Source of the DNA: CADEED01 sp043747835
GTDB taxonomy: Bacteria > Pseudomonadota > Gammaproteobacteria > Steroidobacterales > Steroidobacteraceae
Reading direction: 5' to 3'
DNA length: 64,000 bases
Assembly: GCA_043747835.1 (NCBI GenBank)
Contig: JAYTOK010000033.1
Coordinates: 1-64,000, forward strand
Below the pieces are notes generated by a model. It saw only the letters and a program-made list of their open reading frames with translations, searched no databases and was not told the DNA's origin. Position 1 is the first letter of the stretch. Each line of letters begins with the position of its first letter. Position numbers and translations under genes: made by a program. This document shows, piece after piece, positions 26,035 to 35,274 of this stretch.

Positions 26035-26567
26035 TCGTCTAACAACGTGCGCAGCTCGCGCACGTACCTGGCTTCGTCGCGCGCCTTGAATTCACGGTGG
26101 GCCGCGCGCAGCACACCCTCGCGATCCACGAAAACCATCATCGGCACCCGGTCGACGCGATAGTCGCTGCCCGTGTTCTCGGGCGCCGAGATGAGCAGCG
26201 CAAACTGCACGTTCTGCGCGCGCGCGAACTTCTCGGCGCGCACGACGTTGTCGTCGAGGTTCACGCCGATCACGACGAGCCCGGCGGAGGCGTACGTCTT
26301 CGCGATGCGGTCGAGCGCCTCGAGCTGCCGGCGGCAGGTGTTGCAGCTGCCGCTCCAGAAACTAACTATCACCACCTCGCCGCGGTGTTCCGACACGCGG
26401 ACGTTTTCGCCCGTAATGCCGCGCGCCACGAGATCGGGCGCGGGCTGGCCGAGCAGGTCGTACCGGTCCGCCGCGCCCGCCGCGGACGCGACGAGGCCCA
26501 GCAGCGCAAACGCAGCAAAACGCGCCAACGGCGCGACGGCAGAGCGGACTAACAAGCGAGCGTGCAC
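26031..26567 (-). CDS. TlpA/redoxin-type periplasmic thioredoxin-fold protein
   Basis: 178 residues with a signal peptide or anchor (FAAFALLGLVASAAGA) and a thioredoxin fold. The active site is the atypical SGSCNTCRR (C75, C78) instead of WCGPC, and the cis-proline lies in VDRVPMMVF. Such proteins reduce disulfides or assist maturation of exported proteins. It is the first gene of the nine-gene envelope-motor operon, as nothing on this strand lies directly upstream but a terminator. Within the 220 bases upstream a TTGACA-like box is visible on the minus strand (26657-26662) but no convincing -10. Its substrate may be one of the operon's exported proteins, which is inference. Confidence 0.82.
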   Translation of the reverse strand: MHARLLVRSAVAPLARFAAFALLGLVASAAGAADRYDLLGQPAPDLVARGITGENVRVSEHRGEVVIVSFWSGSCNTCRRQLEALDRIAKTYASAGLVVIGVNLDDNVVRAEKFARAQNVQFALLISAPENTGSDYRVDRVPMMVFVDREGVLRAAHREFKARDEARYVRELRTLLDE

Positions 26568-26711
26568 GACTGGTTCAACCTAGGCGGAAACCGGACAAGC
26601 AAAACCGGATTCGAGGCAATTTGACGCGGGAAACCCTCGCATAGCGGACTTAACAATGTCAACGCAACGCAGCGTGATTGAGACGCGTGCACTCTCGTCG
26701 AAAAGCCGTCC

Positions 26712-26767
26712 GAAAAAGAAGAAAGAGCGCCGGCAGGCACGCTGTCGCGTGTTGCCGACGCTCTTTC
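26712..26767 (-). terminator. Intrinsic terminator of the DUF1501-like operon
   Basis: Read on the minus strand, a long hairpin forms from arms 26753-26766 and 26722-26735 (AAAGAGCG with CGCTCTTT, then CGGCA with TGCCG, one mismatched pair between), followed by a pyrimidine tract CTTTCTTCTTTTT. It begins about 20 bases after the stop of the Tat-exported protein gene, the expected place for a Rho-independent terminator. It separates that operon from the redoxin-led operon that reads in the same direction. Confidence 0.85.
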
Positions 26768-26787
26768 CATGACTCGTCAGTATCTGC

Positions 26788-28395
26788 TTAAACCGGGGAA
26801 GTGATCGTGCCGTTGCACACCGGCGCCAGGATCGTCAGCGCATCGCGCTGCGTGGTTCCACCCAATCCATGTCGCGGGAAGAACGCGGGCTGGTCGAAGT
26901 TGCCCTCTTCGCCATGCAGCGCCATGTAATTGAGCAGCACGGTATCGACGAGCAGGTTCACCGCATTGGCGGAGGGAGCCGAGGTCGTGACCACGGAACC
27001 GCCCGGGCTCATCGAGCCGATCTGCATTCGGGTCGGATCGCGGAAGGCGACACGCCCCGCCGGACGATGCACGAGCACCAATGACGCGGCGGTCGACTGG
27101 TTGTCGCTCGCCCAATCGAGCTTGCCGCGGCCTTCGACAGTCATGTTGGGCACCATGTTCGCCGACAGCGCGCCGTCGCTGAAGATGTAGATCATGAGCG
27201 GCTTGTTGCGGCGTCGCGCGTATTCCAGGCAGGCGCCGATGCAGCGGCCCGCGCGGAAATTGCGGGTCTCGCCGGTGTTGCGGCCCTGGCCGTGATAGTC
27301 GTAGCCACCCATCGTGATCGTGCCCGCGCCGGCATAGCCGTTGATGACCATTTTCATGACGGCGGCGGTCTTGCGGAACTCACCGTCCGCGTCGTATTCG
27401 GCCTGCGTGAAGATACCGGCGGCGCCGACGATGTCGGCGTCCAGATTCGGATTGAGCGCGGCCGGGGAACGGAAGCGGTCGGCGAGATACGTGGACTTTA
27501 CGTAGCCGCACTTCACGAGCTGGCGCACCGCGCCTTCGTCGAGTGCCGCGAGCTGCGTGTTCGTGAGATCCGCCTTGCGATGACCCAGACGCGTCATCGA
27601 CTCGAGCACCGCGATGGCGTCATCGGGATTCGAGAACATCGTGCTGAGCTCGCCCGTGTCCACGAGGCCGGTCACGTCGCTCGCGCGGTCCACTTTCGTG
27701 GGACGCGCGGCGGGATTCATGAGCGCCGCGGGCGACATCGAATTGCCGCCGGAATCCGTGTTCTGCGAGCCGATCAGCGTGAGCAGTTCGCCGTCCGCGC
27801 CGATGCGGTTGATGCCGTACATCGGGTTGTGCGGGTTGTTGCCCGTGTCGTTCTCCGAACGCGCGGCGATGCCGAAGCCGTTCGTGTTCGCGCGCGTCGC
27901 GGCCACCGTCGAGGCCTGCATGCCGCGCAGGATCGCGCCGTCCGAGTGCCAGAGCGCGCCGAACTCGTTGTTGATGAAGTTGTTGGTGCCACTCGCGGCG
28001 TTTGGCGAGTTCGGCGTCATGTTGCCGGGCAGACCGAGCGTCGCGTAACCCTGCGTGGAGAGGAAGTTGTCGGGGCGGCCCGCCGCGCCGATGAGCATTT
28101 CGGAACCGTGCAGGTTCGCGCCGCCCGCGAGGTCGAAGGCGATGAACGGCACCTTGCCGGCGCCGGCGGAGATCAGGCAGACGTTCGAGGCGTATTCCTC
28201 GAGCGGCGTCGTCATGGTTGCGCGCGCCTTGTTGGTCATGAGCGCGCCCAGGATTCCGCCCGCGGTCACGATGGCCGGACCCGTGCGGAAGCCTTGCGCG
28301 ATGAAGTCGCGCCGCGACACGGGCCGCTTGTGGCTTTCGTGCCGGATGGGCTCATCCAACCCCAAGGTGCGCGGACTTTTCTTCAGGATGTACAT
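26788..28395 (-). CDS. Tat-exported DUF1501-like protein
   Basis: 535 residues. The N-terminus carries a twin-arginine signal, SRRDFIAQG (R28, R29), preceding a hydrophobic stretch (GPAIVTAGGILGALM), so the protein is probably folded in the cytoplasm and exported by Tat. The body resembles DUF1501 proteins (alkaline-phosphatase-like fold): GGANLHGSEM, NEFGALWHSDGAILRGM, a GGYDYHGQG motif in the place of the usual GGWDTH, and MIYIFSDGALSAN. DUF1501 proteins commonly pair with c-type-heme lipoproteins in planctomycetes. Here the two preceding genes of the operon carry CxxCH motifs. It is the last gene of the trio (9-base gap) and is followed by an intrinsic terminator. Enzymatic activity is unknown. 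Confidence 0.78.
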   Translation of the reverse strand: MYILKKSPRTLGLDEPIRHESHKRPVSRRDFIAQGFRTGPAIVTAGGILGALMTNKARATMTTPLEEYASNVCLISAGAGKVPFIAFDLAGGANLHGSEMLIGAAGRPDNFLSTQGYATLGLPGNMTPNSPNAASGTNNFINNEFGALWHSDGAILRGMQASTVAATRANTNGFGIAARSENDTGNNPHNPMYGINRIGADGELLTLIGSQNTDSGGNSMSPAALMNPAARPTKVDRASDVTGLVDTGELSTMFSNPDDAIAVLESMTRLGHRKADLTNTQLAALDEGAVRQLVKCGYVKSTYLADRFRSPAALNPNLDADIVGAAGIFTQAEYDADGEFRKTAAVMKMVINGYAGAGTITMGGYDYHGQGRNTGETRNFRAGRCIGACLEYARRRNKPLMIYIFSDGALSANMVPNMTVEGRGKLDWASDNQSTAASLVLVHRPAGRVAFRDPTRMQIGSMSPGGSVVTTSAPSANAVNLLVDTVLLNYMALHGEEGNFDQPAFFPRHGLGGTTQRDALTILAPVCNGTITSPV

Positions 28396-28404
28396 GCTCT
28401 GCTC

Positions 28405-30999
28405 CTACTGAATCAGCGTGATGCCGCTGCCGAGAACGGCACCGCATGCAGCTTTCATGACCGTGCGGCCGCCCGTGGCGCTTCCGCCGGTGGGGCCCGC
28501 GACCAGGCGATTGATGAGACCCGGCGTCACGTTGCCCGGGTTGGCGTTCGTCGGATCCGCGAACCCGAGGTTCAGCTCGTTGCGGATCTGGGTCGGCGAC
28601 ACCTGGAAGTCCTGCGGATCGACACCCACCGTCGCGTTGATGAGCGCGTCGATGAGCAGCGTGCGGTTCGCGTTGTTGTTCGCGCCCGAAGCGCCGAACA
28701 CCGCGGTGCCAGTACCGGTGCCGTCGAGGCCCGGGAAGAACTGCCCGCGCAGCGCGTTGTCGTCGACCAGCACGTTGCAGTACTGCATCGCAATCTGCGC
28801 GAGTGCCGTCTGCTGCGCTGGGCCGAAGGCACCGAACTTCTCGATCGCGGGCAATGCCTGTTTGACCAGCGCATAGGTACCGGCGACGCGAGTGTTCGTC
28901 TGCGGGACGCCCGTGATCTGCGACAGCGTCGCGTTGATCTCGTCGAACGTGCGCAGACCGACGTCGGCTTCCGCTTCGAGCACGGCAGGTGTCGCAGGCA
29001 CCGGAGTCGGTTCCGCGGCACGCGTGGACGTGCCCGTACCGATGCGCTCGAACGACAGGAAGAACATGTCCGTGGTGGGGCCCTGGTCGACACCGATCAC
29101 GGTTCCGACGTCGGACATCCGCTGACCAGCGCCGGCCACATACGCCGTCCCGCCAATCGTCTGGTCGAGCGGGATGTAGGGCTGTCCCGAGAACGCCTCA
29201 TAGCCGTTCAGACCGATACGAACGCCGGCGATCGGCAGGTTCGGAATCGTCGCGCCCGTTGCGAGGCTGATGAACGTCGGCTTGCTGAACTGGATGCCGT
29301 AGCTGTCGAGCTGGCTGGCCTCGAGCATGACGTACGCGTCCGGCACGCTCACGAGATGGCTCACGCTGAACAGCATGAAGTACTTCTCGCCGACGCCGGC
29401 TTCGAAGTTCTGCTGGATCTGCTGGCCCGTGAGCACGCGGTTGTGGATCGCGACCAGGCGCAAGACGCCTTCCCACTGGCGATTCGTCGAGGTCTCGTTG
29501 CCGAGCACCAGCGCGAACGTGTCGTCCCAGTCGGCGAGACTGCCGCCGCCCTGCGCGTCGACATCACCCGTATACACGCCGTTCACGTAGATGCGACGAC
29601 CGTCGACCGGGCTGTACGTCAGCACGACGTGCTGCAGCGCCGCCTGGGCGTCCTGGTCGGCCGCGCGAGTGATCAATGTCGGATTGCCGTTCGCGCTCGT
29701 GCGGTTGCTGCGCGTGTACGCGTGGTACGTGTAGAGGTTCTGCGCGAGCGTCGCGTTGCGTGCGTTGACGCCGGCGGAGTAGCTGACGATGTATGCGTTC
29801 TCCTGGGCGACGTTGGCATTGTTCGCCCAGACTTCGATCGAGAACTCGCCCGTCGACTTGATGAGGTTCGCGAGTTTCGAGGAAGCGGCCGCGGTGCCCT
29901 GGGCCTTGCCGCCCGGACGCACGTTGATGCCCCAGCCGCCGACCCACTGCACGTCACCCGACATCGTCAGGTTCAGCGCGGGCTCGGTGCCACTCGTGTC
30001 ATAGGCGATGTTGCCCATGCCGGTCTTGAACTCGAACTTGGCGATCGTCGCCGCTTCGTAGCGGTTACCGCCGGCCGCGACCGTGCCGTCATACAACGTC
30101 AGGCCCTTCGAGATCAGCAGACCCGGGGGCACCTGCGTGATCGGAATGGCGTTCGCGTACTGCGTGATCGCGTCGAGCATGGTCTGCGCGTTGGTCGCGC
30201 ATCCCGCGTTGCCCCAGCAGTTGTGGCTCTCATCGCGCAAACGGATGACGAGACGCGACTGCGACGGGTTGTCGAGACTGATCTTGGACTTGATCGACTG
30301 GAATGCCGTGTCGACCGCCGCCGCCCGGACGAGCGGATCGGCGGAGTTCGAGAACTCGGCGAAGAACGGCTGCTGCGGAGTCGCGGCGCTGGACGAATGG
30401 CAACGCGAGCAGTTCGCGGTCGCCGGATTCGTGACCAGCTGATAAAGAGCGGTCGCTTCGAAGCCGACCGACGTCGCCGGGAAGCTCTTGCTGCCGCCGA
30501 CCTCGCGGATCGTCGGCGCCTGCAGCTGAATCTGCGTGCCGCCGGTCGCGCTCGCGCCCGCCCAGTTGCGCACCCAGACGGTGAGCAGGTCGCCGCAGGC
30601 CGAAGGAGCGGCGAGCCAGCAGTTGTGGCCGCCCGCGACCTTCGCGACGATGCGCGACTGATCCGGCTGCGCGAGGTTCACGACCGTGTTGGCCGCCTGA
30701 TACGCGAGGTTCACGTCGTCGTTGCGCGCGAACATCGGCGTCTGGCCGCCGGCGTTGTGGCAGGAGCCGCAACGGTTGTTAGGCTTGATCTTCTCCCACA
30801 GCTCGATGCGGAAGGCCTGCACGTCGGCGTTCGCCGAGGCTGGGCCCACGTAGTCGGAGACCGGGGGAGCCGACGTCACCGGATTCTCCGTGGTCGGCGC
30901 GCCGCCGCTGGAGCAACCCGCGAGCATCGTCGCGGCAAGGGCGGTCGCGGCGAGGGCCGCGAACGAACGAAGGGATTTGAGTTTCTGCATAGCGTTCAT
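28405..30999 (-). CDS. LamG-domain lipoprotein with two c-type heme motifs
   Basis: 864 residues from ATG 30999 with a GAGG ribosome site; the open frame extends upstream to 31953, but that part is antisense to the next gene and is rejected. The signal peptide ends in a lipobox LAGC (C29). Two similar cytochrome-like modules follow: CGSCH (77-81) with HNCW (125-128), and CSRCH (197-201) with HNCW (259-262). Each has a PxQSR motif between. From about 290 to 520 lies a LamG/concanavalin-like beta-sandwich (EFSIEVWANN, HVVLTYSPVDGRRIYVNGVYTG, LVAIHNRVLTGQQI). The C-terminal third, ending GSGITLIQ, is unassigned. It is probably a surface or periplasmic lipoprotein that carries heme and may bind a glycan. 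Confidence 0.82.
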   Translation of the reverse strand: MNAMQKLKSLRSFAALAATALAATMLAGCSSGGAPTTENPVTSAPPVSDYVGPASANADVQAFRIELWEKIKPNNRCGSCHNAGGQTPMFARNDDVNLAYQAANTVVNLAQPDQSRIVAKVAGGHNCWLAAPSACGDLLTVWVRNWAGASATGGTQIQLQAPTIREVGGSKSFPATSVGFEATALYQLVTNPATANCSRCHSSSAATPQQPFFAEFSNSADPLVRAAAVDTAFQSIKSKISLDNPSQSRLVIRLRDESHNCWGNAGCATNAQTMLDAITQYANAIPITQVPPGLLISKGLTLYDGTVAAGGNRYEAATIAKFEFKTGMGNIAYDTSGTEPALNLTMSGDVQWVGGWGINVRPGGKAQGTAAASSKLANLIKSTGEFSIEVWANNANVAQENAYIVSYSAGVNARNATLAQNLYTYHAYTRSNRTSANGNPTLITRAADQDAQAALQHVVLTYSPVDGRRIYVNGVYTGDVDAQGGGSLADWDDTFALVLGNETSTNRQWEGVLRLVAIHNRVLTGQQIQQNFEAGVGEKYFMLFSVSHLVSVPDAYVMLEASQLDSYGIQFSKPTFISLATGATIPNLPIAGVRIGLNGYEAFSGQPYIPLDQTIGGTAYVAGAGQRMSDVGTVIGVDQGPTTDMFFLSFERIGTGTSTRAAEPTPVPATPAVLEAEADVGLRTFDEINATLSQITGVPQTNTRVAGTYALVKQALPAIEKFGAFGPAQQTALAQIAMQYCNVLVDDNALRGQFFPGLDGTGTGTAVFGASGANNNANRTLLIDALINATVGVDPQDFQVSPTQIRNELNLGFADPTNANPGNVTPGLINRLVAGPTGGSATGGRTVMKAACGAVLGSGITLIQ

Positions 31000-31010
31000 G
31001 TGGTGTTGCC

Positions 31011-32225
31011 TCACTCGCCCTTGCAGTGCACGGCGGCTTCGGCGAAGACCTGCTTCAGCCGGTAACCGTTGTTGCGGAAGTTGTTCGTCATGCTGGTGAC
31101 CGCCGCACGGTCCGCGACGGCATCGGCCGGAAGCTCCGTCGCACCGGGTGCGCGGAAGCAAACGGTCTTGAACACCTTCTCGACCTGGCACTGCGCGAAC
31201 GCGGTGCTGTTGGCGAGTTCGTCGCCCATCGACTTGGCGCCATCGCCGCGACCGGGACGGCCGCTGTCCCATCCGAGCAGCTGGTTCTGGCCGCGACGCC
31301 AGCGGTTTTCCCACTGGGCGTCCGGCGTGCGGAAGCCGGGAGCGAAATTCGTGTCGTTGTTGAAGTACTTCGAGTTGACGACACCCGGGGTGTAGGTGAT
31401 GCGCATCGGGCCCGGCGCTTCGGCCGAACCATTGTCGAAGTCGTAGAACGCAAAGGCGCGCGCGAGCGGATCCATGCCCGTGTGACAGCCGACGCAGTTG
31501 TTGAGGAAGATGCGGCTGTCGCCACCGGGCGAGCGGCTCACGTCCTGACGAATCATGTCGACCGGCAGCGAGGTGTCCATCACCTGCTCCATGTCGCGGC
31601 ACATGTGATTCATCATCGTGAAGCGGAACATCGCGCGGTTCGTGCCGTCGATGAAGAACGCTTCGGCCGCGGCGCGCGACGTCAGGAAGCCCGCGGTCGC
31701 ACCGGCCGGGATGCCCTGGATCGACGACTGCGTCGTTGCCTGCAGTTGCGTGAAGAGGTTCACCGCGTTGTTTTCGGCGGCCTCGTAATGCGCATTGCTC
31801 GTCGCAGACGCGGCGGGCGAGACGCCCTGCACCGTGTACTGCAGGTCGGCCGACAGCGCCGTGTTGAACGGAACGTCGTCGCGAACCATGCCGATGAAGG
31901 TGGCGACGTAATCGTTCAGCGGTGCGAACACCGTCTGATCGCGATTCGTCCACGGCACCGCCATGTTCTTGAGCGTGACGCTATAGAAGGATGGGTTCTG
32001 GGTCGCGATGGCCGCGGCTCCCAGGAAGTCGTCGGCCACGACGAGCGCCTCCATCTGGTCCAGTACCGCTTCCGAGGGCGGGACGCCCGCGATGCGGTCA
32101 TGGATACGCTTTGCCTGGTCGCGATCGTTCGCGGACGCAGTGACGGCCATGCATGCGAGTGCGCACGCCAGACCGACCTTCTTGAATTTCGAAACCTGTT
32201 GCATATCCATAGGTGTCATCCACAT
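31011..32225 (-). CDS. Secreted protein with single CxxCH motif (PSD-like, DUF1585/1588-type)
   Basis: 404 residues with a signal peptide (KKVGLACALACMAVTASA). Start codons at 32225, 32219, 32210 and 32204 are all in frame; none has a strong ribosome site, and the last gives the most typical signal. One c-type heme motif lies at 244-248 in NCVGCHTGMDPLARAFAFYDFD, closely resembling the heme segments of planctomycete-type DUF1588/DUF1592 cytochromes. It is the first gene of the leftward trio (11-base gap to the LamG lipoprotein gene). The region N-terminal to the motif is helical and unassigned. Probably a periplasmic electron-transfer or structural cytochrome. Confidence 0.78.
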   Translation of the reverse strand: MWMTPMDMQQVSKFKKVGLACALACMAVTASANDRDQAKRIHDRIAGVPPSEAVLDQMEALVVADDFLGAAAIATQNPSFYSVTLKNMAVPWTNRDQTVFAPLNDYVATFIGMVRDDVPFNTALSADLQYTVQGVSPAASATSNAHYEAAENNAVNLFTQLQATTQSSIQGIPAGATAGFLTSRAAAEAFFIDGTNRAMFRFTMMNHMCRDMEQVMDTSLPVDMIRQDVSRSPGGDSRIFLNNCVGCHTGMDPLARAFAFYDFDNGSAEAPGPMRITYTPGVVNSKYFNNDTNFAPGFRTPDAQWENRWRRGQNQLLGWDSGRPGRGDGAKSMGDELANSTAFAQCQVEKVFKTVCFRAPGATELPADAVADRAAVTSMTNNFRNNGYRLKQVFAEAAVHCKGE

Positions 32226-32529
32226 CCCATTTGACGGGGGCAGTATCTCCCCGCCCTTTGCAAGACTTGTTTGTCTCCGCTCCGGTACGTCTCCAAGCGG
32301 CGACAGACGCGGCTATTACGTGTTACAGGTAGCCTTCTCACCAAGGAATGCGAACCGCGTCACGGCGCACATCGCCCCCGAGCCCTAACTACAACACTCG
32401 ACAAGAAAACCTTGTTGGCCGACGACCTGCTGTGACGTCGTCGGCAGATCGCCGCGACGCCGCGCGAGATGATTGCATTACGTCACATGGTCGCGCCGTA
32501 ACGCGCGCACAGTGACAGTGGAGGATGTT
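32226..32529. promoter_or_regulatory. Divergent intergenic region between the two heme-protein operons
   Basis: About 300 bases without a gene, separating the leftward trio from the rightward HzsA-like operon, so it must hold both promoters. The clearest structure is a perfect 9-base inverted repeat, GCCGACGAC and GTCGTCGGC, at 32418-32426 and 32437-32445 with a 10-base spacer, a plausible operator. I cannot assign -35/-10 boxes with confidence. The rightward gene's ribosome site GGAGG is at 32520-32524. No small ORF of note is seen. Confidence 0.5.
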
Positions 32530-35274
32530 GTGAATCGATTCATCGAAAACGCGAAGCGCATCACGCTCGTTACTTTCCTGGTTCTCGCGAGCGCCTGCTC
32601 GGAGGGGCCGGGTGGTGGCGGCATCGGCCTCGCCAGCGGCCAGGACCCCGATCCGGCCACCGTCGATTTCCCGATCTTCTACATCCGGCATCAGGTGCCA
32701 GAGGATCAGGACAACGTCACGCGCGTGCGGCCGTTCGTCGAAGACGACGACTACAGCGCGACGCTGTGGAAGCGCGACCGCGCGAGCCCGGGCGCGCCCG
32801 AAATCGAGATCACCGCACGCCTGCGCACGGCGCAAGGCGCGGCTCCCGACGACCGGTACGACATCAAGGACCTGAGCGTCGCACCGTCGGGCCTCAAGGT
32901 CGCGTTCGCCATGCGCGGCCCGCTCGACGACGTGGACGAGGAAGACGAGCCGCCGACCTGGAACATCTGGGAATACGACATCGCGACGGATGCCCTGCGC
33001 CGCGTGATCGGCTCCAACATCATCGCGGAAGATGGCCAGGACGTGGCTCCTGCCTATCTACCCGACGGCCGCATCCTCTTCTCCTCGACGCGCCAGCGTC
33101 AGGCGAAGGCCATCCTGCTCGACGAAGGCAAGGCGCAGTTCGAAGCGGCGAACGAGGCGCGCGGCGAATCCGCGTTCGTCCTGCACGTGATGAACGGTGA
33201 CGGCACCGGCGTCCGCCAGATCAGCTTCAACCCCTCGAGCGACTTGTACGGCCAGGTTCTGCAGAACGGCCGCGTGCTGTTTACCCGTTGGGATCGCGCG
33301 CCCGGCACCGACGGCCTGCACCTCTATACGAGCAACCCGGACGGCACGGACACGCAGCTGCACTACGGCGCGCTTTCGCACATGACCGGCACCGTCGTCG
33401 CGGGCGTGAACACGCCAGTCGAATTCATGCGCGCACGAGAGATGTCGGACGGACGTCTGATGGTGCTCACGCGCCAGCGCACGAACGTGGACTTCGGCGG
33501 CAACCTCACGATCATCGACGCGACGCGCTACGTCGACAACACGCAGCCGCTCGCCGCGAACGCGGGCCTGACGGGTCCGGCGCAGTCGGCGGCGACGCTC
33601 AATGACGTGCGCACGATTCCGGGCCCCTCGCCCGGTGGCAGATTCAATTCCGGTTTCCCGCTCTGGGACGGCTCGGGCCGCATCCTCGTGAGCTGGACGC
33701 AGTGCCGTCTCTTCGATACCACCGATCCGACGCGCATCGTGCCCTGCACGGCCGAGCGCCTGGCCGATCCGGCTGCCGTTGCCGCGCCCCCGCTCTACAG
33801 CATCTGGATGTTCACGCCGTCGCAGAACACGATCCTGCCGGTGATGTCGCCCGTCGAAGGCGTGATGGTCACCGAGGCGATCGCCGCGCAGCCGCGCGTG
33901 CCGCTGCCCGCCGTGATCCTCGACAGGCAGGCGCCGCTCGACCTCGACGCCGATCTCGTGTCCGAAGGCGCCGGCCTGCTCGCGATACGCAGCGTCTACG
34001 ACATCCTGGGTCAGGACGAGGCGCGCACGAACAATGGCCTGGCGACGACGATCGCGAACGTCTCGAACCCGATGACGGCGCAATACACGCAGCGCCTCGC
34101 GCGCTTCGTCCGCATCGAGAAACCGGTTTCGCAGCCCGATGACGACGACATCGCCGATCCGGACAATTCCGCGTTCGGCCCCACGGGCGTGATGCGCGAG
34201 ATCGTCGCGTACGCGCCGATCGAGCCGGACGGCTCCGTGCGCATGAAAATCCCCGCGAACATCGCGTTCCAGATCTCGCTGCTCGATGCCGACGGCCGCC
34301 GCGTGAGCCCGATCCATCGTTCGTGGCTGTCGGTGCGTCCGGGCGAAGTGCTCGAGTGCAACGGCTGCCACACGCGCACGCCCGCAATGGGCGAACCGCC
34401 ACGCGTGCACGGCCGCAAGGGCACCTTCACTTCCGTTTACGCGGGCTCGACCGCGACGGGCGCCGCTTTCCCCGGCACCGTGAACACGATTTCGCCCGAG
34501 GCCGGAGACACGATGGCGCGCGCGCGGTCGCGTCCCGGCTCCTCGTGCATCGACCCGACGACGATGGTCGAGCACTGCGGTCAGCTATCGACCCGTCCGA
34601 GCGCGAACGTCGAATACAACGAGATCTGGACGCCGGCCGCGCCGCCGACCGCCTCCTTCGCCTACAACTATTCGAATCTCGTCGGCTCGCCGAGCCCGGC
34701 GAGTGTCGGGTGCTTCCCGGTGTGGACGGTCACTTGCCGCATCACGATCCACTTCGCCGCGATCGGCACGCGCCCCGGCCACATCCATCCGCTGTTCGCG
34801 GTGCCGCGCCCGGTCGGTGGAGTCGTCGACGGCTTGGGCAACATCACCTTCCCCGAGACGTGCACGTTCTGCCACAGCCGCATCAACCCGATGGACCCGG
34901 CACTTCCGCAGTTGCCTGCCGCGTCGCTCGAGCTCACCGACGAAATCTCCGACGAAGACGCTCTGCAGTTGCGCTCCTATCGGCAATTGCTCTTTACGCG
35001 CAATGAGTTGGAACTGGACGCGATGGGAGCGGTTCAGGTTAGACTTGTGCCCGGTCCGCCGGACGCGAATGGGAATCCGACGCAGGTGACGGTGCCGCTT
35101 GGCGCCTCGATGCAGGCATCGAATGCCCGCGGTTCCCGGTTCTTCAATCTGTTCCGTCCGGGTGGGACACACGCGGGACGCCTAACAACCGCCGAGTTGC
35201 GCTTGTTGTCGGAGTGGCTGGATATTGGAGCTCAGTATTACAACGACCCGTTCCCGCCAACTCCGCAGAATTAG
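32530..35274 (+). CDS. HzsA-like PD40/c-type heme lipoprotein
   Basis: 914 residues from GTG 32530, five bases after GGAGG. A signal peptide ends in a lipobox LASAC (C23). The first half carries beta-propeller-like WD40/PD40 features (ISFNPSSDLYGQVLQNGRVLFTRWD and DVAPAYLPDGRILFSSTR). Two c-type heme motifs follow: CNGCH (610-614) and CTFCH (778-782, in CTFCHSRINPMDP). The layout resembles the hydrazine synthase alpha subunit and the wider HzsA-related family of unknown function. There is no HzsB/C-like gene here, so hydrazine synthesis is not suggested. It leads the rightward operon; the SH3/barrel gene overlaps its 3' end by 50 bases. Confidence 0.8.
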   Translation: MNRFIENAKRITLVTFLVLASACSEGPGGGGIGLASGQDPDPATVDFPIFYIRHQVPEDQDNVTRVRPFVEDDDYSATLWKRDRASPGAPEIEITARLRTAQGAAPDDRYDIKDLSVAPSGLKVAFAMRGPLDDVDEEDEPPTWNIWEYDIATDALRRVIGSNIIAEDGQDVAPAYLPDGRILFSSTRQRQAKAILLDEGKAQFEAANEARGESAFVLHVMNGDGTGVRQISFNPSSDLYGQVLQNGRVLFTRWDRAPGTDGLHLYTSNPDGTDTQLHYGALSHMTGTVVAGVNTPVEFMRAREMSDGRLMVLTRQRTNVDFGGNLTIIDATRYVDNTQPLAANAGLTGPAQSAATLNDVRTIPGPSPGGRFNSGFPLWDGSGRILVSWTQCRLFDTTDPTRIVPCTAERLADPAAVAAPPLYSIWMFTPSQNTILPVMSPVEGVMVTEAIAAQPRVPLPAVILDRQAPLDLDADLVSEGAGLLAIRSVYDILGQDEARTNNGLATTIANVSNPMTAQYTQRLARFVRIEKPVSQPDDDDIADPDNSAFGPTGVMREIVAYAPIEPDGSVRMKIPANIAFQISLLDADGRRVSPIHRSWLSVRPGEVLECNGCHTRTPAMGEPPRVHGRKGTFTSVYAGSTATGAAFPGTVNTISPEAGDTMARARSRPGSSCIDPTTMVEHCGQLSTRPSANVEYNEIWTPAAPPTASFAYNYSNLVGSPSPASVGCFPVWTVTCRITIHFAAIGTRPGHIHPLFAVPRPVGGVVDGLGNITFPETCTFCHSRINPMDPALPQLPAASLELTDEISDEDALQLRSYRQLLFTRNELELDAMGAVQVRLVPGPPDANGNPTQVTVPLGASMQASNARGSRFFNLFRPGGTHAGRLTTAELRLLSEWLDIGAQYYNDPFPPTPQN

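Noticed and set aside
26640..26690. Promoter for the redoxin-led operon built on a TTGACA box
   Set aside because: The -10-like sequence (TATGCG) is only 13 bases away, too close for a sigma70 promoter, so it is noted but not called.
27292..31065. A 1257-residue open frame on the plus strand
   Set aside because: It is antisense to the DUF1501-like and LamG genes, dominated by Arg/His/Ala-type low-complexity from GC-rich third positions, and has no ribosome site or recognisable domain.
31000..31953. N-terminal extension of the LamG lipoprotein frame
   Set aside because: It overlaps the CVGCH-protein gene in another frame. ATG 30999 gives a signal peptide with lipobox.
32530..35274. Calling the HzsA-like gene a hydrazine synthase subunit
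   Set aside because: No HzsB/HzsC partner and no anammox gene is present. The HzsA-related family is wide and its members lack that activity as far as known.
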